From Maricaulis sp036231565 (GTDB lineage: Bacteria > Pseudomonadota > Alphaproteobacteria > Caulobacterales > Maricaulaceae), in assembly GCA_036231565.1 (NCBI GenBank), contig JAZAHA010000049.1:138133-202132 (forward strand): 64,000 nt of DNA, written 5' to 3'. Below, one piece after another: positions 42,694-50,848 of this stretch; the first letter of the stretch is position 1; each line of letters opens with the position of its first letter. Below the pieces are notes generated by a model. The model did no database searches. It was not told the DNA's origin and was given only the letters and a program-made list of their open reading frames with translations. Both the position numbers and the translations under genes were made by a program.

Positions 42694-44412
42694 TCAGTCC
42701 TCCATCATGTCGGCATTGGATGCGCCCGGCGGCACCAGCGGCCAGACGTTTTCGCGCGGGTCGATCAGCACATGGGCCAGGATCGGGCCGCGCGCGTTCA
42801 GCAAGCGGTCGATTGCGCCGGGAACCTCGTCCCGGCTGTGAACCGTGAAGGCTTCGATGCCGAAGGCGTGCGCCACCTCGGTAAAGTCCGGATTGTCGTA
42901 GAGATCGATCTCGGAAAAATTCTGGTCGAAGAAGTATTCCTGCCACTGGCGCACCAGGCCCAGAGAGGCATTGTCCAGCAACAGGATCCGGATCAGCACC
43001 CCATAGCGGCGGGCCGTCGCCAGCTCCTGGATGTTCATCATGATCGAGCCGTCGCCCGAGATCGTGACGACCTTGGCGTCGGGGCGTTCCATGGCGGCAC
43101 CGATGCCGGCGGGCAGTCCGTAGCCCATGGCACCCAGACCGGCGGAGGTCAGATGCGATTCCGGACGCGAGAAGCGGCAATGCTGGGCCACCCACATCTG
43201 ATGCTGGCCGACATCGCAGGCGGCGATGAAATCGTCGCCGGCGGCTTCGGACAATTCCTTCAGCATGGCCGGTGCAAACACGCCATTGCCCGGCGCGTCA
43301 TAGCGGAAGGCATGGCGTGCCTTGCGTTCGCGGCAGGTTTCGCGCCAGGGGTCGATATCCAGATAGCCCGGATCCATGCGCGCCAGCGCATCGGCAATAT
43401 CGCCGGCGATTGCCGCATCGGCCGCGCGCAGCTTGCCGATCTCGGCAATGTCGGCATCCATGTGGATGATGCGGGCACCCTTGGCGAAACTGTCCAGCCG
43501 GCCGGTCGCGCGGTCGTCGAACCGCGCACCGCAGCACACCAGCAAGTCGCACTCGTCCACGGCGACATTGGCCGCGCGCCCGCCATGCATGCCCAGCATG
43601 CCCAGGAAATTCTCGGCATCGGGGTGCGGGCAGCCCAGGCCTTTCAGGGTCGCCACGGCGGGAATGCCGGTCCGGCCCATGAAGTCCCGGACCGCGTCGA
43701 CAGCGCGGCCCAGGGCGACACCGCCGCCGATATAGAGAACGGGGCGTTTTGATTGAGTCAGCAGGGCCGTCGCCGCAGCCACATCGGCGTCACTGGCACG
43801 GGACGGCCCTGCTGCAGGCCGAGGCTCTGGGGGTAAGGTGGGGTACGCCTCGGCTTGTAGGACATCCTTCGGCAGATCGATCAGGACAGGGCCGGGGCGC
43901 CCGCCTTCCGCGATCTCGAAGGCTTCGGCGATCATCTCCGGAATCCGCATGGGATCGCGGATGATGATCGAGTGTTTCACGACCGGCATGGACATGCCGA
44001 ACACATCGACTTCCTGGAAGGCGTCCGTACCCATCAGGCCCGACGGGACTTGGCCCGTCAGGATGATCATGGGGACGCTGTCCATGTAGGCATTGGCGAT
44101 GCCGGTCAGCAGGTTCGTTGCGCCGGGACCGGATGTGGCCAGGCACACACCGGCCTTGCCGGTGATGCGCGCCTGGGCGTCGGCCGCGAACGCGGCCGCC
44201 TGTTCATGGCGGACCAGGATGTGCTGCAGGCTCGAGCCGGTCAGGGCGTCGTAGACCGGCATGATCGCCCCGCCCGGATAGCCGAATACGCGCTCGACAC
44301 CCAGGGCTTCCAGCGTGCGTACGACGGCGTGCGCGCCGGTCTGCTTGGCTGTCTTGGGCGCCGGAGCGGTCTCCGCTTCGGTCAGGCTGTCATTGGCGGG
44401 CAGGGCGGTCAT
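42694..44412 (-). CDS. ilvB: Acetolactate synthase large subunit
   Basis: ThDP-dependent enzyme of 572 residues for the first common step of Val/Leu/Ile synthesis. VFGYPGGAIMPVYDAL with downstream Glu, the ThDP-binding ISGDGSIMMNIQELATA and LLLDNASLGLVRQWQ are visible. The N-terminal about 20 residues are an unconserved extension. It is followed after 2 bp by its small-subunit gene. Confidence 0.95.
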   Translation of the reverse strand: MTALPANDSLTEAETAPAPKTAKQTGAHAVVRTLEALGVERVFGYPGGAIMPVYDALTGSSLQHILVRHEQAAAFAADAQARITGKAGVCLATSGPGATNLLTGIANAYMDSVPMIILTGQVPSGLMGTDAFQEVDVFGMSMPVVKHSIIIRDPMRIPEMIAEAFEIAEGGRPGPVLIDLPKDVLQAEAYPTLPPEPRPAAGPSRASDADVAAATALLTQSKRPVLYIGGGVALGRAVDAVRDFMGRTGIPAVATLKGLGCPHPDAENFLGMLGMHGGRAANVAVDECDLLVCCGARFDDRATGRLDSFAKGARIIHMDADIAEIGKLRAADAAIAGDIADALARMDPGYLDIDPWRETCRERKARHAFRYDAPGNGVFAPAMLKELSEAAGDDFIAACDVGQHQMWVAQHCRFSRPESHLTSAGLGAMGYGLPAGIGAAMERPDAKVVTISGDGSIMMNIQELATARRYGVLIRILLLDNASLGLVRQWQEYFFDQNFSEIDLYDNPDFTEVAHAFGIEAFTVHSRDEVPGAIDRLLNARGPILAHVLIDPRENVWPLVPPGASNADMMED

Positions 44413-44433
44413 GATACTGGAGCTTTCCTGTCG

Positions 44434-45462
44434 TCAGTGCGTATTGGCGCCGGGCTGCAGCCACGGCATGTCGGCGCGCAGTTCGGCACCGGTTTTCTCG
44501 ATCGGGTGTTCCAGATCCTTGCGCAGCAAGGCCTGGTATTGCGGCTTCCCGGCCTGGTTCTCGGTGATCCAGTCGCGGGCAAACGTGCCGTCCTGGATGT
44601 CCTTGAGAACCTCGCGCATGCGGGCCTTGGTCTCGTCATTGATGACGCGCGGGCCCGAGCGCAGATCGCCATAAATGGCGGTCTCCGAGATGAATTCGTG
44701 CATCTTCGCCATGCCGCCCTCATAGAGCAGGTCGACGATCAGCTTCAGCTCGTGCAGGCATTCGAAATAGGCGACTTCCGGCTGGTAACCGGCCTCGACC
44801 AGCGTCTCGTAGCCGGCCATCACCAGCTCGGTCGTGCCGCCGCACAGGACGGCCTGCTCACCGAACAGATCGGTCTCGGTCTCTTCGGCGAAAGTCGTCT
44901 CGATCACGCCGGCCGTCGCACCGCCGATACAGGCCGTATAGCTCAGCGCCCGGTTGCGGGCCTTGCCGGTGGCATCCTGGTTGATGGCAAACAGACAGGG
45001 CACGCCGCGGCCGATCTCGTATTCCCGGCGCACCAGATCGCCCGGCCCCTTCGGCGCGACGAGGATGATGTCGGTGTCGGGATCGGGATGAACCCGGCCG
45101 AAATGCACCGAGAAACCGTGGGCGAACAGGACGGCATCGCCCTTGTCCAGATTCGGCGCGACCATCTCGCGATAGACGGCTTCGTGCGTCATGTCCGGGG
45201 TCAGGATGGCGATCACATGGGCGGCCTTGGTGGCTTCTTCCGGCGTTGCCGTCTTCAGCCCGTCAGCCTTGGCCTTCTTCTCGCCGGCCCCGCCGGAACG
45301 CACGCCGACGATCACGTCGCAGCCGGAATCCTTCAGGTTCATGGCGTGGGCACGCCCCTGGCTGCCATAGCCGATGACCGCGATCGGCCTGGACTTGAAC
45401 TCGGTGGTGTCGACTTCGAAGGCGGCGCGCCGGGAAGTCGATTTGGAAGCGGACGCGGTCAT
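44434..45462 (-). CDS. ilvC: Ketol-acid reductoisomerase
   Basis: Class I (short) NADPH enzyme of 342 residues. The NADPH-binding VIGYGSQGRAHAMNLKDSG, VAPKGPGDLVRREYE, and the catalytic region LFGEQAVLCGG and YFECLHELKLIVDLLYEGG are visible. The start overlaps the ilvD stop (ATGA). Confidence 0.96.
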   Translation of the reverse strand: MTASASKSTSRRAAFEVDTTEFKSRPIAVIGYGSQGRAHAMNLKDSGCDVIVGVRSGGAGEKKAKADGLKTATPEEATKAAHVIAILTPDMTHEAVYREMVAPNLDKGDAVLFAHGFSVHFGRVHPDPDTDIILVAPKGPGDLVRREYEIGRGVPCLFAINQDATGKARNRALSYTACIGGATAGVIETTFAEETETDLFGEQAVLCGGTTELVMAGYETLVEAGYQPEVAYFECLHELKLIVDLLYEGGMAKMHEFISETAIYGDLRSGPRVINDETKARMREVLKDIQDGTFARDWITENQAGKPQYQALLRKDLEHPIEKTGAELRADMPWLQPGANTH

Positions 45463-47192
45463 GCGGTGATCTCCTGCTTGGATGTCGCGTTGTCGGTGGA
45501 TTTCGGGGCGGCCGGAGTGTCGGTCCCGGCCGGAATGGTGACGGCGCCGCGCGAGGCCGAGGAGACCAGCGCGGCATATTTGGCGAACACGCCGCCGACG
45601 GATTTTGGCTCGGGCCGGACCCAGTCCTTGCGGCGTGCGGCCAGATCGGCATCGACATCGATCCGGCGGGCGCCGACATCGATACGCACGATGTCGCCAT
45701 TCTCGATCAGGCCGATCGGGCCTCCGGCAGCCGCTTCGGGGCTGACATGGCCGATCACGAAACCCTTGGAGGCGCCGGAAAAACGGCCATCGGTGATCAG
45801 GGCGACGTCTTCGCTCAGACCCTGGCCTACCAGGGCCGCGGTGACGCCCAGCATTTCACGCATGCCGGGGCCGCCCTTTGGGCCCTCATTGCGGATGATG
45901 ATGATGTCGCCGGCCTTCACGCGGTTATTCTCGATTTCGGCGAAGGCGGCTTCCTCGCTCTCGAACACGCGAGCCGGGCCTTCCATGGCAGTGCGCGAAT
46001 GGCCGGAGGTTTTCAGCACGGCGCCTTCCGGAGCCAGATCGCCGTAGAGGATACGGAAACCGCCATCGGGCTTCACCGGATCCGCGACGGTCTTGATAAC
46101 GCGCTGGTTCCGGGACTCGACCGCTTCGGCGGCCTCCGTGTGCAGGCTGCGGCCGGTCACGGTCGGGGTGTCGGCCAGCAGGCCGGCCTCGGCCAGGCGC
46201 TGGGCAAACAGGCGTGTGCCGCCGGCCAGGAACATGTGGTGGGCCAGGAAGCGGCCGCCGGGCTTCAGGTCGGTGATCACCGGCGCGATGCCGGAGACCT
46301 CGTCAAAGATATCGATCGAGAAGGGCTCGCCCGCCTCGGCCGCAATGGCGGCCAGGTGCAGGATGGCGTTGGTCGAGCCGCCGCTGGCGGAGGCCGCGAT
46401 GGCGGCATTGCGCAGCGAAGCCTGGCTGACGAACTGGCGCGGCCGCGTGCCCGTTTTGGCCAGTTCCACAACCAGCTTGCCGCAGCGCGCGGCGGCGGCG
46501 GGCTTGTCCGGGTGTGGCGCCGGGATGTCGTTGACGCCCATCGGCGACAGGCCCATCACCGACAGGATGGTCGCCATCGTGTTGGCGGTGAACTGGCCGC
46601 CGCAGGCGCCGGCGCCCGGGCAGGCCGCTTTCTCGACGGATTTCAGCCCTTCATCGTCGAGCGTTCCGGCGGCGTGTGCACCGATCGCCTCGAACACGTC
46701 CTGGACGGACAGGTCCTTTTCGCCCAGCCGGCCCGGCATGATGGTGCCGCCATAGAGGATGCAGCCGGGCACATCCATGCGCGCCAGCGCCATCGCAGCA
46801 GCCGGGATCGTCTTGTCGCAGCCGACCAGGATCACCACACCGTCCAGGCAATGCCCGCGCACCGCCAGCTCGATCGAGTCGGCGATGGTCTCGCGCGAGA
46901 TCAGCGAGGCACGCATGCCTTCGGACCCCATGGAGATGCCATCGGAGACCACGACCGTGTTGAAGTCGACGGGGAAGCCGCCGGCTTCACTCACGGCCTC
47001 GCGCACCGGAACCGCCAGGTCCGCCAGGTGCATGTTGCACGGCGTCACCGTGGTCCAGGTGTTCACGACGCCGATCATCGGCTTGTCGAAGTCGGCGTCC
47101 TGCATGCCGGTTGCGCGCAGCATGGCGCGGGCGGCGGCGCGGGCCGGCCCCTTCGTGATCGCGTCTGACGTTTTTTTCGAACTCTGTGTCAT
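45459..47192 (-). CDS. ilvD: Dihydroxy-acid dehydratase
   Basis: A 577-residue Fe-S enzyme. Cluster/metal motifs NTWTTVTPCN, GCDKTIPAAAMALARMD and CPGAGACGGQFTANTM are visible, and ITDGRFSGAS lies near the C-terminus. The ATG at 47192 is preferred; the frame extends to 47234 but would run into the terminator hairpin. It is the first structural gene of the ilv-leu operon, directly behind the attenuator. Confidence 0.96.
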   Translation of the reverse strand: MTQSSKKTSDAITKGPARAAARAMLRATGMQDADFDKPMIGVVNTWTTVTPCNMHLADLAVPVREAVSEAGGFPVDFNTVVVSDGISMGSEGMRASLISRETIADSIELAVRGHCLDGVVILVGCDKTIPAAAMALARMDVPGCILYGGTIMPGRLGEKDLSVQDVFEAIGAHAAGTLDDEGLKSVEKAACPGAGACGGQFTANTMATILSVMGLSPMGVNDIPAPHPDKPAAAARCGKLVVELAKTGTRPRQFVSQASLRNAAIAASASGGSTNAILHLAAIAAEAGEPFSIDIFDEVSGIAPVITDLKPGGRFLAHHMFLAGGTRLFAQRLAEAGLLADTPTVTGRSLHTEAAEAVESRNQRVIKTVADPVKPDGGFRILYGDLAPEGAVLKTSGHSRTAMEGPARVFESEEAAFAEIENNRVKAGDIIIIRNEGPKGGPGMREMLGVTAALVGQGLSEDVALITDGRFSGASKGFVIGHVSPEAAAGGPIGLIENGDIVRIDVGARRIDVDADLAARRKDWVRPEPKSVGGVFAKYAALVSSASRGAVTIPAGTDTPAAPKSTDNATSKQEITA

Positions 47193-47213
47193 CGAAGCTT
47201 TCCGTGCGGCGAA

Positions 47214-47258
47214 CACGAAAAACCCCGCTCCCATGTTCCGGGAGCGGGGTTTTTCGTG
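47214..47258 (-). terminator. Attenuator terminator between leader peptide and ilvD
   Basis: A perfect 19-bp inverted repeat (CACGAAAAACCCCGCTCCC and its complement) with a 7-nt loop lies in the leader mRNA. On the minus strand the GC-rich stem is followed by TTTTT. A segment in the end of the leader ORF (CGGGAG, complement of 47305-47310) can pair with CTCCCG in the 5' arm (complement of 47239-47244), giving a candidate antiterminator. The location 24 nt after the leader stop and 20 nt before ilvD is typical of an amino-acid attenuator. Confidence 0.85.
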
Positions 47259-47281
47259 TCTGCCTTTGCTCTGGTTTTTAC

Positions 47282-47425
47282 CTAGCCGGCAGGCGCGTAC
47301 GCCACTCCCGTTATGGGGGTGATAATAAGTACGAGTACGAGAAGGAGGAGGCCGAGCGAACCTGCCCGCGCGCCCTCAAGGGCGGCGGCCGGAAGAACCG
47401 GCTGGGCAATGGCGTTCATCGACAT
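47282..47425 (-). CDS. ilvL: Branched-chain amino acid leader peptide
   Basis: A 47-residue leader peptide from ATG 47425 (or 47419). The C-terminal half is LGLLLLVLVLIITPITGV, a run of Leu, Val and Ile codons that includes codons uncommon for this GC-rich genome (GTA, CTT, ATA, ATT). AGGA lies upstream of the start. It ends just before a strong terminator that precedes ilvD. In enterobacterial ilv operons such leaders make transcription respond to charged Leu/Val/Ile tRNA levels by ribosome stalling; the same mechanism is inferred here. Confidence 0.85.
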   Translation of the reverse strand: MSMNAIAQPVLPAAALEGARAGSLGLLLLVLVLIITPITGVAYAPAG

Positions 47426-47448
47426 GACAGGGGTATTCCTGTTTCCTA

Positions 47449-47461
47449 TTGCGCTGCAGCG
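47449..47461. promoter_or_regulatory. TTGCGCTGCAGCG motif upstream of ilvL
   Basis: Copy of a 13-bp motif found also at 56981 (identical). Two variants, TTGCAGTGCAGCA, occur at 48273 and 63139. Its core is near-palindromic. It lies 24 bp upstream of the leader peptide start, so it could be a regulator site or part of the 5' leader RNA. Confidence 0.4.
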
Positions 47462-47620
47462 TGACCGCACTCGATCATGATTGCAACCCCTCGATTGGAA
47501 AATTTCTGCACCAGATCGCATATCGGGGTCAGTGTGAGCAAAAAACAGCGAACGGCAGGGTTCCTGCGCAATGGAATTTCAAGGCGCAGAATTGTGCACT
47601 TCACGGTAGGCTGACGCATC

Positions 47621-47995
47621 ATGGTTCGCTTGGTATGGCTGGCATTCGGAGGTCTATGCGTCGGGCTGGCAATTGCCGGTGCCGCGCTTCCCCTTTTGCC
47701 GACCACGCCCTTCCTCCTTCTGGCGGTCTTTGCCTTCGCGCGGGGCTCGCAGCGGCTGCACGACTGGCTGGTCGATCACCGGCATTTCGGCCCGATGATC
47801 CGGAACTGGCGCGAGCATGGCGGGATTGACCGCCGCTCCAAACTGCTTGCCGTCGCGGCCATGCTGGTGGCGCTTCTGGTCAGCTGGGCTGTGGGTGTTG
47901 GCCCGCGCCTGCTGCTCATCCAGGCATTGGTTCTGGGCGCATCCGCGACCTTTATCCTGACTCGTCCGGACGGTCCGAGGCACCCGGAAAGCTGA
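47621..47995 (+). CDS. DUF454 (YbaN-like) inner-membrane protein
   Basis: A 124-residue protein with about three membrane segments (about 4-24, 25-43 and 77-110). The conserved LAIAGAALPLLPTTPFLLLA and ARGSQRLHDWLVDHRHFGPM match the DUF454/YbaN family of unknown function. It is divergent from the ilv operon. Confidence 0.87.
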   Translation: MVRLVWLAFGGLCVGLAIAGAALPLLPTTPFLLLAVFAFARGSQRLHDWLVDHRHFGPMIRNWREHGGIDRRSKLLAVAAMLVALLVSWAVGVGPRLLLIQALVLGASATFILTRPDGPRHPES

Positions 47996-48557
47996 TGCGC
48001 CATTCATCTTGCTCGAAATCCGGGCAGCCTGTCTCAATTCCGGGCAATGGTAGCGACGTGGAAAAAAATTGCATGAATACGGTTGACCGCGGTTCAGGCA
48101 AAGGCCGCTGATTTCCCCGCGGCATCCGATCATGTCGCGACTCTGTGGATTGAACTGCTGGCGGCGTTGGCCGCCAGCTCTTTTCCTCGGGTCGGGAAAA
48201 TTTCCCGAAATCCGGTGAAAAAGACTGATTACGCGCCATAAAAATTCAATTAATCGACCAAAAAGAAAAATGTTGCAGTGCAGCATTCGGTGTCATAGGG
48301 TTGTCAAACAACGAGCCGCGATGACGCGGCCGCACCACAGAGCGCGTTGATGGGATCCGCCGCCGCCAGAAGGCGGTAGGGATCAACTTGCCCGACGAGG
48401 CACAGGTTTCGTCATTGCGCGCAATATTCGTGCACAAGTCAGATCCGAGTCGAACAAGCGGACCGTTCAATCAAGAACGGTTTCACCGCATGCGACCGGT
48501 GCGCGAGGCTCACCCGCAGGCGGTTCAAGGGATGGTTGCCAGAGCGGGGGGATCCCA
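47996..48557. other. Intergenic region upstream of amtB
   Basis: About 560 bp without a supportable gene. It is more A+T-rich in the middle and contains one TTGCAGTGCAGCA motif (48273-48285). No convincing sigma-54 (-24/-12) promoter and no glnK gene are visible. Confidence 0.6.
48273..48285. promoter_or_regulatory. TTGCAGTGCAGCA motif upstream of amtB
   Basis: Identical to a 13-mer at 63139 and a two-base variant of the motif at 47449 and 56981. It lies about 273 bp upstream of the amtB start. Confidence 0.4.
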
Positions 48558-49910
48558 ATGATTGGCACAATGAAGACACGAAAGACACTTCTTGGCGGCG
48601 CGCTGGTCGCGCTGGCGGCCGGCGCCCTGGTCGCCGGGCCGGCCCAGGCCGAGGTGTCCGAAGAGACCGCGTTCGTTTTCAACACGCTGCTCTTCCTGAT
48701 CGGCGGCTTCCTGGTCATGCTGATGGCTGCCGGGTTCGCGATGCTGGAGGTCGGCTTTGTCCGCACCAAGCACGCCGCGGCGATCTGTCTGAAGAATATC
48801 GCGCTCTACTCGATCGCCGGCCTCATGTTCTACCTGGTCGGCTATCAGGTCATGTATGGCGGCGAGACGCCCTGGTTCGGCATGCCGGCGATCTGGGGAC
48901 CGTCCGAAATTGCCAGCGACGCCGAGATTTCGCTTGAGACCGGCTATGCGGCAGCCTCGGACTGGTTCTTCCAGATGGTGTTTGTCGCCACCGCGGCTTC
49001 GATCGTGTCCGGCACGATTGCCGAGCGCGTCAAGCTCGGCCCCTTCTTCATCTTTGTCGTGGTGCTGACCGGCGTGATCTATCCGATCCAGGGCTCCTGG
49101 GAATGGGGTGCAGGCTGGCTCGACAGTGATTTCGGCTTCTCCGACTTCGCCGGGTCGACGCTGGTTCACTCCACCGGCGGCTGGGCGGCACTTGCGGGCG
49201 CGATCCTGCTGGGTGCACGGACCGGGCGTTTCGGTCCGAACGCGACACCGATGGTGCCGTCATCCCTGCCGCTTGCCACGCTGGGTACCTTTGTCCTCTG
49301 GTTCGGCTGGTTCGGTTTCAACGGGGCTTCCCAGCTTGCGATGGGCTCGGCTGCCGATGCAGTCGCTATCTCCCAGATTTTCGCCAACACGAATATGGCG
49401 GCTGCGGCAGGCGTCGTGACAGCGTATCTCCTCTCCATGCTGCTCGGCGGCGGCAAGGCCAATCTCGCTTACTGCCTCAACGGTGCGCTGGCCGGCCTGG
49501 TCTCGATCACGGCCGAACCCCTGACGCCGACCATCCTGGAGGCGGTTGCCATCGGCGCTGTCGGATCGGTGATCGCGACCTTCGGTGCCAAATTCCTCGA
49601 AGCCGTGCGCATTGACGACGTGGTGGGCGCCATTCCGGTCCACCTCTTCGCCGGCATCTGGGGCACGATGGCGGTTCCGCTGACCAATGCGGACGCCTCC
49701 TTCTTCGGACAGGCAGTCGGCGTCGGGGCCATCGGTGCCTTCGTCTTCCTGTCCAGCTTCGTGGTCTGGCTGATCCTGAAGATCACGGTGGGTATCCGCC
49801 TGTCGCCGGACGCCGAGAATGTCGGTGGCGATCTGTCCGAGCTGGGGCATCCGGCAGGCTCGATCTTCGCCGCGATCGATCCGGGAAAGCCCCCGGCCCC
49901 GGCCGAGTAG
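48558..49910 (+). CDS. amtB: Ammonium transporter
   Basis: A 450-residue Amt channel. After an N-terminal signal-like helix (residues about 10-31, ending GPAQA) there are eleven hydrophobic segments. Family features seen include VRTKHAAAICLKNIALYSIA, DFAGSTLVHSTGGWAALAGA (pore His) and VHLFAGIWGTMAVPL (second pore His). The ATG at 48558 has GGGGG six bases upstream. It lacks the adjacent glnK gene common elsewhere; instead a TorF-like porin follows. Confidence 0.94.
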   Translation: MIGTMKTRKTLLGGALVALAAGALVAGPAQAEVSEETAFVFNTLLFLIGGFLVMLMAAGFAMLEVGFVRTKHAAAICLKNIALYSIAGLMFYLVGYQVMYGGETPWFGMPAIWGPSEIASDAEISLETGYAAASDWFFQMVFVATAASIVSGTIAERVKLGPFFIFVVVLTGVIYPIQGSWEWGAGWLDSDFGFSDFAGSTLVHSTGGWAALAGAILLGARTGRFGPNATPMVPSSLPLATLGTFVLWFGWFGFNGASQLAMGSAADAVAISQIFANTNMAAAAGVVTAYLLSMLLGGGKANLAYCLNGALAGLVSITAEPLTPTILEAVAIGAVGSVIATFGAKFLEAVRIDDVVGAIPVHLFAGIWGTMAVPLTNADASFFGQAVGVGAIGAFVFLSSFVVWLILKITVGIRLSPDAENVGGDLSELGHPAGSIFAAIDPGKPPAPAE

Positions 49911-50143
49911 CGGGGATTCCGGCAGGCGAGGCGACCCAGACGGTCGCCGAGCCGGCCAGTCTGCCCGGGGCCGACCCGACCGAACCCCAGTTCCGAGATG
50001 CCGCGAACACCTTCCGGTCCAGACCCGGACCGCCGCGGTCCCTGAAATCCGCGCCAGTCAAGCTGCGCACACCCGAGACGCTGCGCTCGCGTCCGGCCGC
50101 TGGCCCGCCGAGCAAGGCCTGAACATCAACGAGGAGTAACAAG
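49911..50143. other. Intergenic region between amtB and the porin gene
   Basis: About 230 bp. One plus-strand frame is open and protein-like but has no start codon of its own. No terminator with a T run is seen, so read-through from amtB into the porin gene is possible. Confidence 0.5.
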
Positions 50144-50809
50144 ATGAAAGCGAAATTCCTGACAACCGCCCTGGTCCTTGCCGCTTTGACCGGTCCGGTC
50201 GCGGCCCAGACCATTGAAGGCAATGTCGCCCTGACCACCAATTATGTCTTCCGCGGCATTTCCCAGACCGGCGACGGCCCCGCGGTCTCCGGCGGTTTCG
50301 ACATCGCTGCTGAAAGCGGACTCTATGCCGGTGTCTGGGGCTCCAGTGTCGACTTCTCCGACGACACCACGATGGAGCTGGACCTCTATGGTGGCTACGG
50401 CTGGGAAGCCGGTGGCTTCGGCTTCGATATCGGCGGCATCTATTATGCCTACCCCGACAGCCCGGACGGCCAGAACTTCTTCGAGATCTATGGCGGGGTG
50501 AGCCATGCGCTCGGCCCGCTCGAATGGGACGCCAACCTGGCCTATTCACCGGAATTCTATGGCGAGATCGGTCCGGGCTGGTATGTATCGATGGGGTTGG
50601 CCCTGCCGCTCAACGACAATGTGTCGATCGACGCCCGCGTCGGCGCCAGCCGGTTCGACGACTTGTCCTCGGCCGACTATGAGGACTACCAGCTGGGCAT
50701 CTCCGGCACGGTGTTCGAGAACATCGGCTGGGATATCCGCTATTTCAGCGCGTCCGATGGCGGTGATGACGGCGTCTTTGCCACCATCTCGCAATCCTTC
50801 GGCGGATAA
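50144..50809 (+). CDS. TorF-family putative outer-membrane porin
   Basis: A 221-residue protein with signal peptide 1-21 (ending PVAAQ) and a small beta-barrel of the TorF/Gcw_chp family, recognised by NVALTTNYVFRGISQTGDGP at the mature N-terminus and alternating strand pattern to the end (FATISQSFGG). GAGGAG precedes the ATG by eight bases. It is downstream of amtB on the same strand; a role in outer-membrane entry of ammonium or small amines is possible but only inferred from context. Confidence 0.88.
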   Translation: MKAKFLTTALVLAALTGPVAAQTIEGNVALTTNYVFRGISQTGDGPAVSGGFDIAAESGLYAGVWGSSVDFSDDTTMELDLYGGYGWEAGGFGFDIGGIYYAYPDSPDGQNFFEIYGGVSHALGPLEWDANLAYSPEFYGEIGPGWYVSMGLALPLNDNVSIDARVGASRFDDLSSADYEDYQLGISGTVFENIGWDIRYFSASDGGDDGVFATISQSFGG

Positions 50810-50816
50810 GGCGGAT

Positions 50817-50841
50817 GGCGGGCAGGACTGTCCTGCCCGCC
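50817..50841. terminator. Bidirectional terminator-like hairpin between convergent genes
   Basis: GGCGGGCAGGAC and GTCCTGCCCGCC form a near-perfect 12-bp stem with almost no loop between the porin and the propeller lipoprotein gene. There is no strong T run, so terminator function is uncertain. Confidence 0.45.
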
Positions 50842-50848
50842 CTTCCTG

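Noticed and set aside
48386..48420. Possible sigma-54 promoter upstream of amtB
   Set aside because: The GGCAC word near 48393 has no GC doublet at the right distance downstream.
49911..50139. Open plus-strand frame between amtB and the porin gene
   Set aside because: No start codon or ribosome-binding site and no recognisable protein family.
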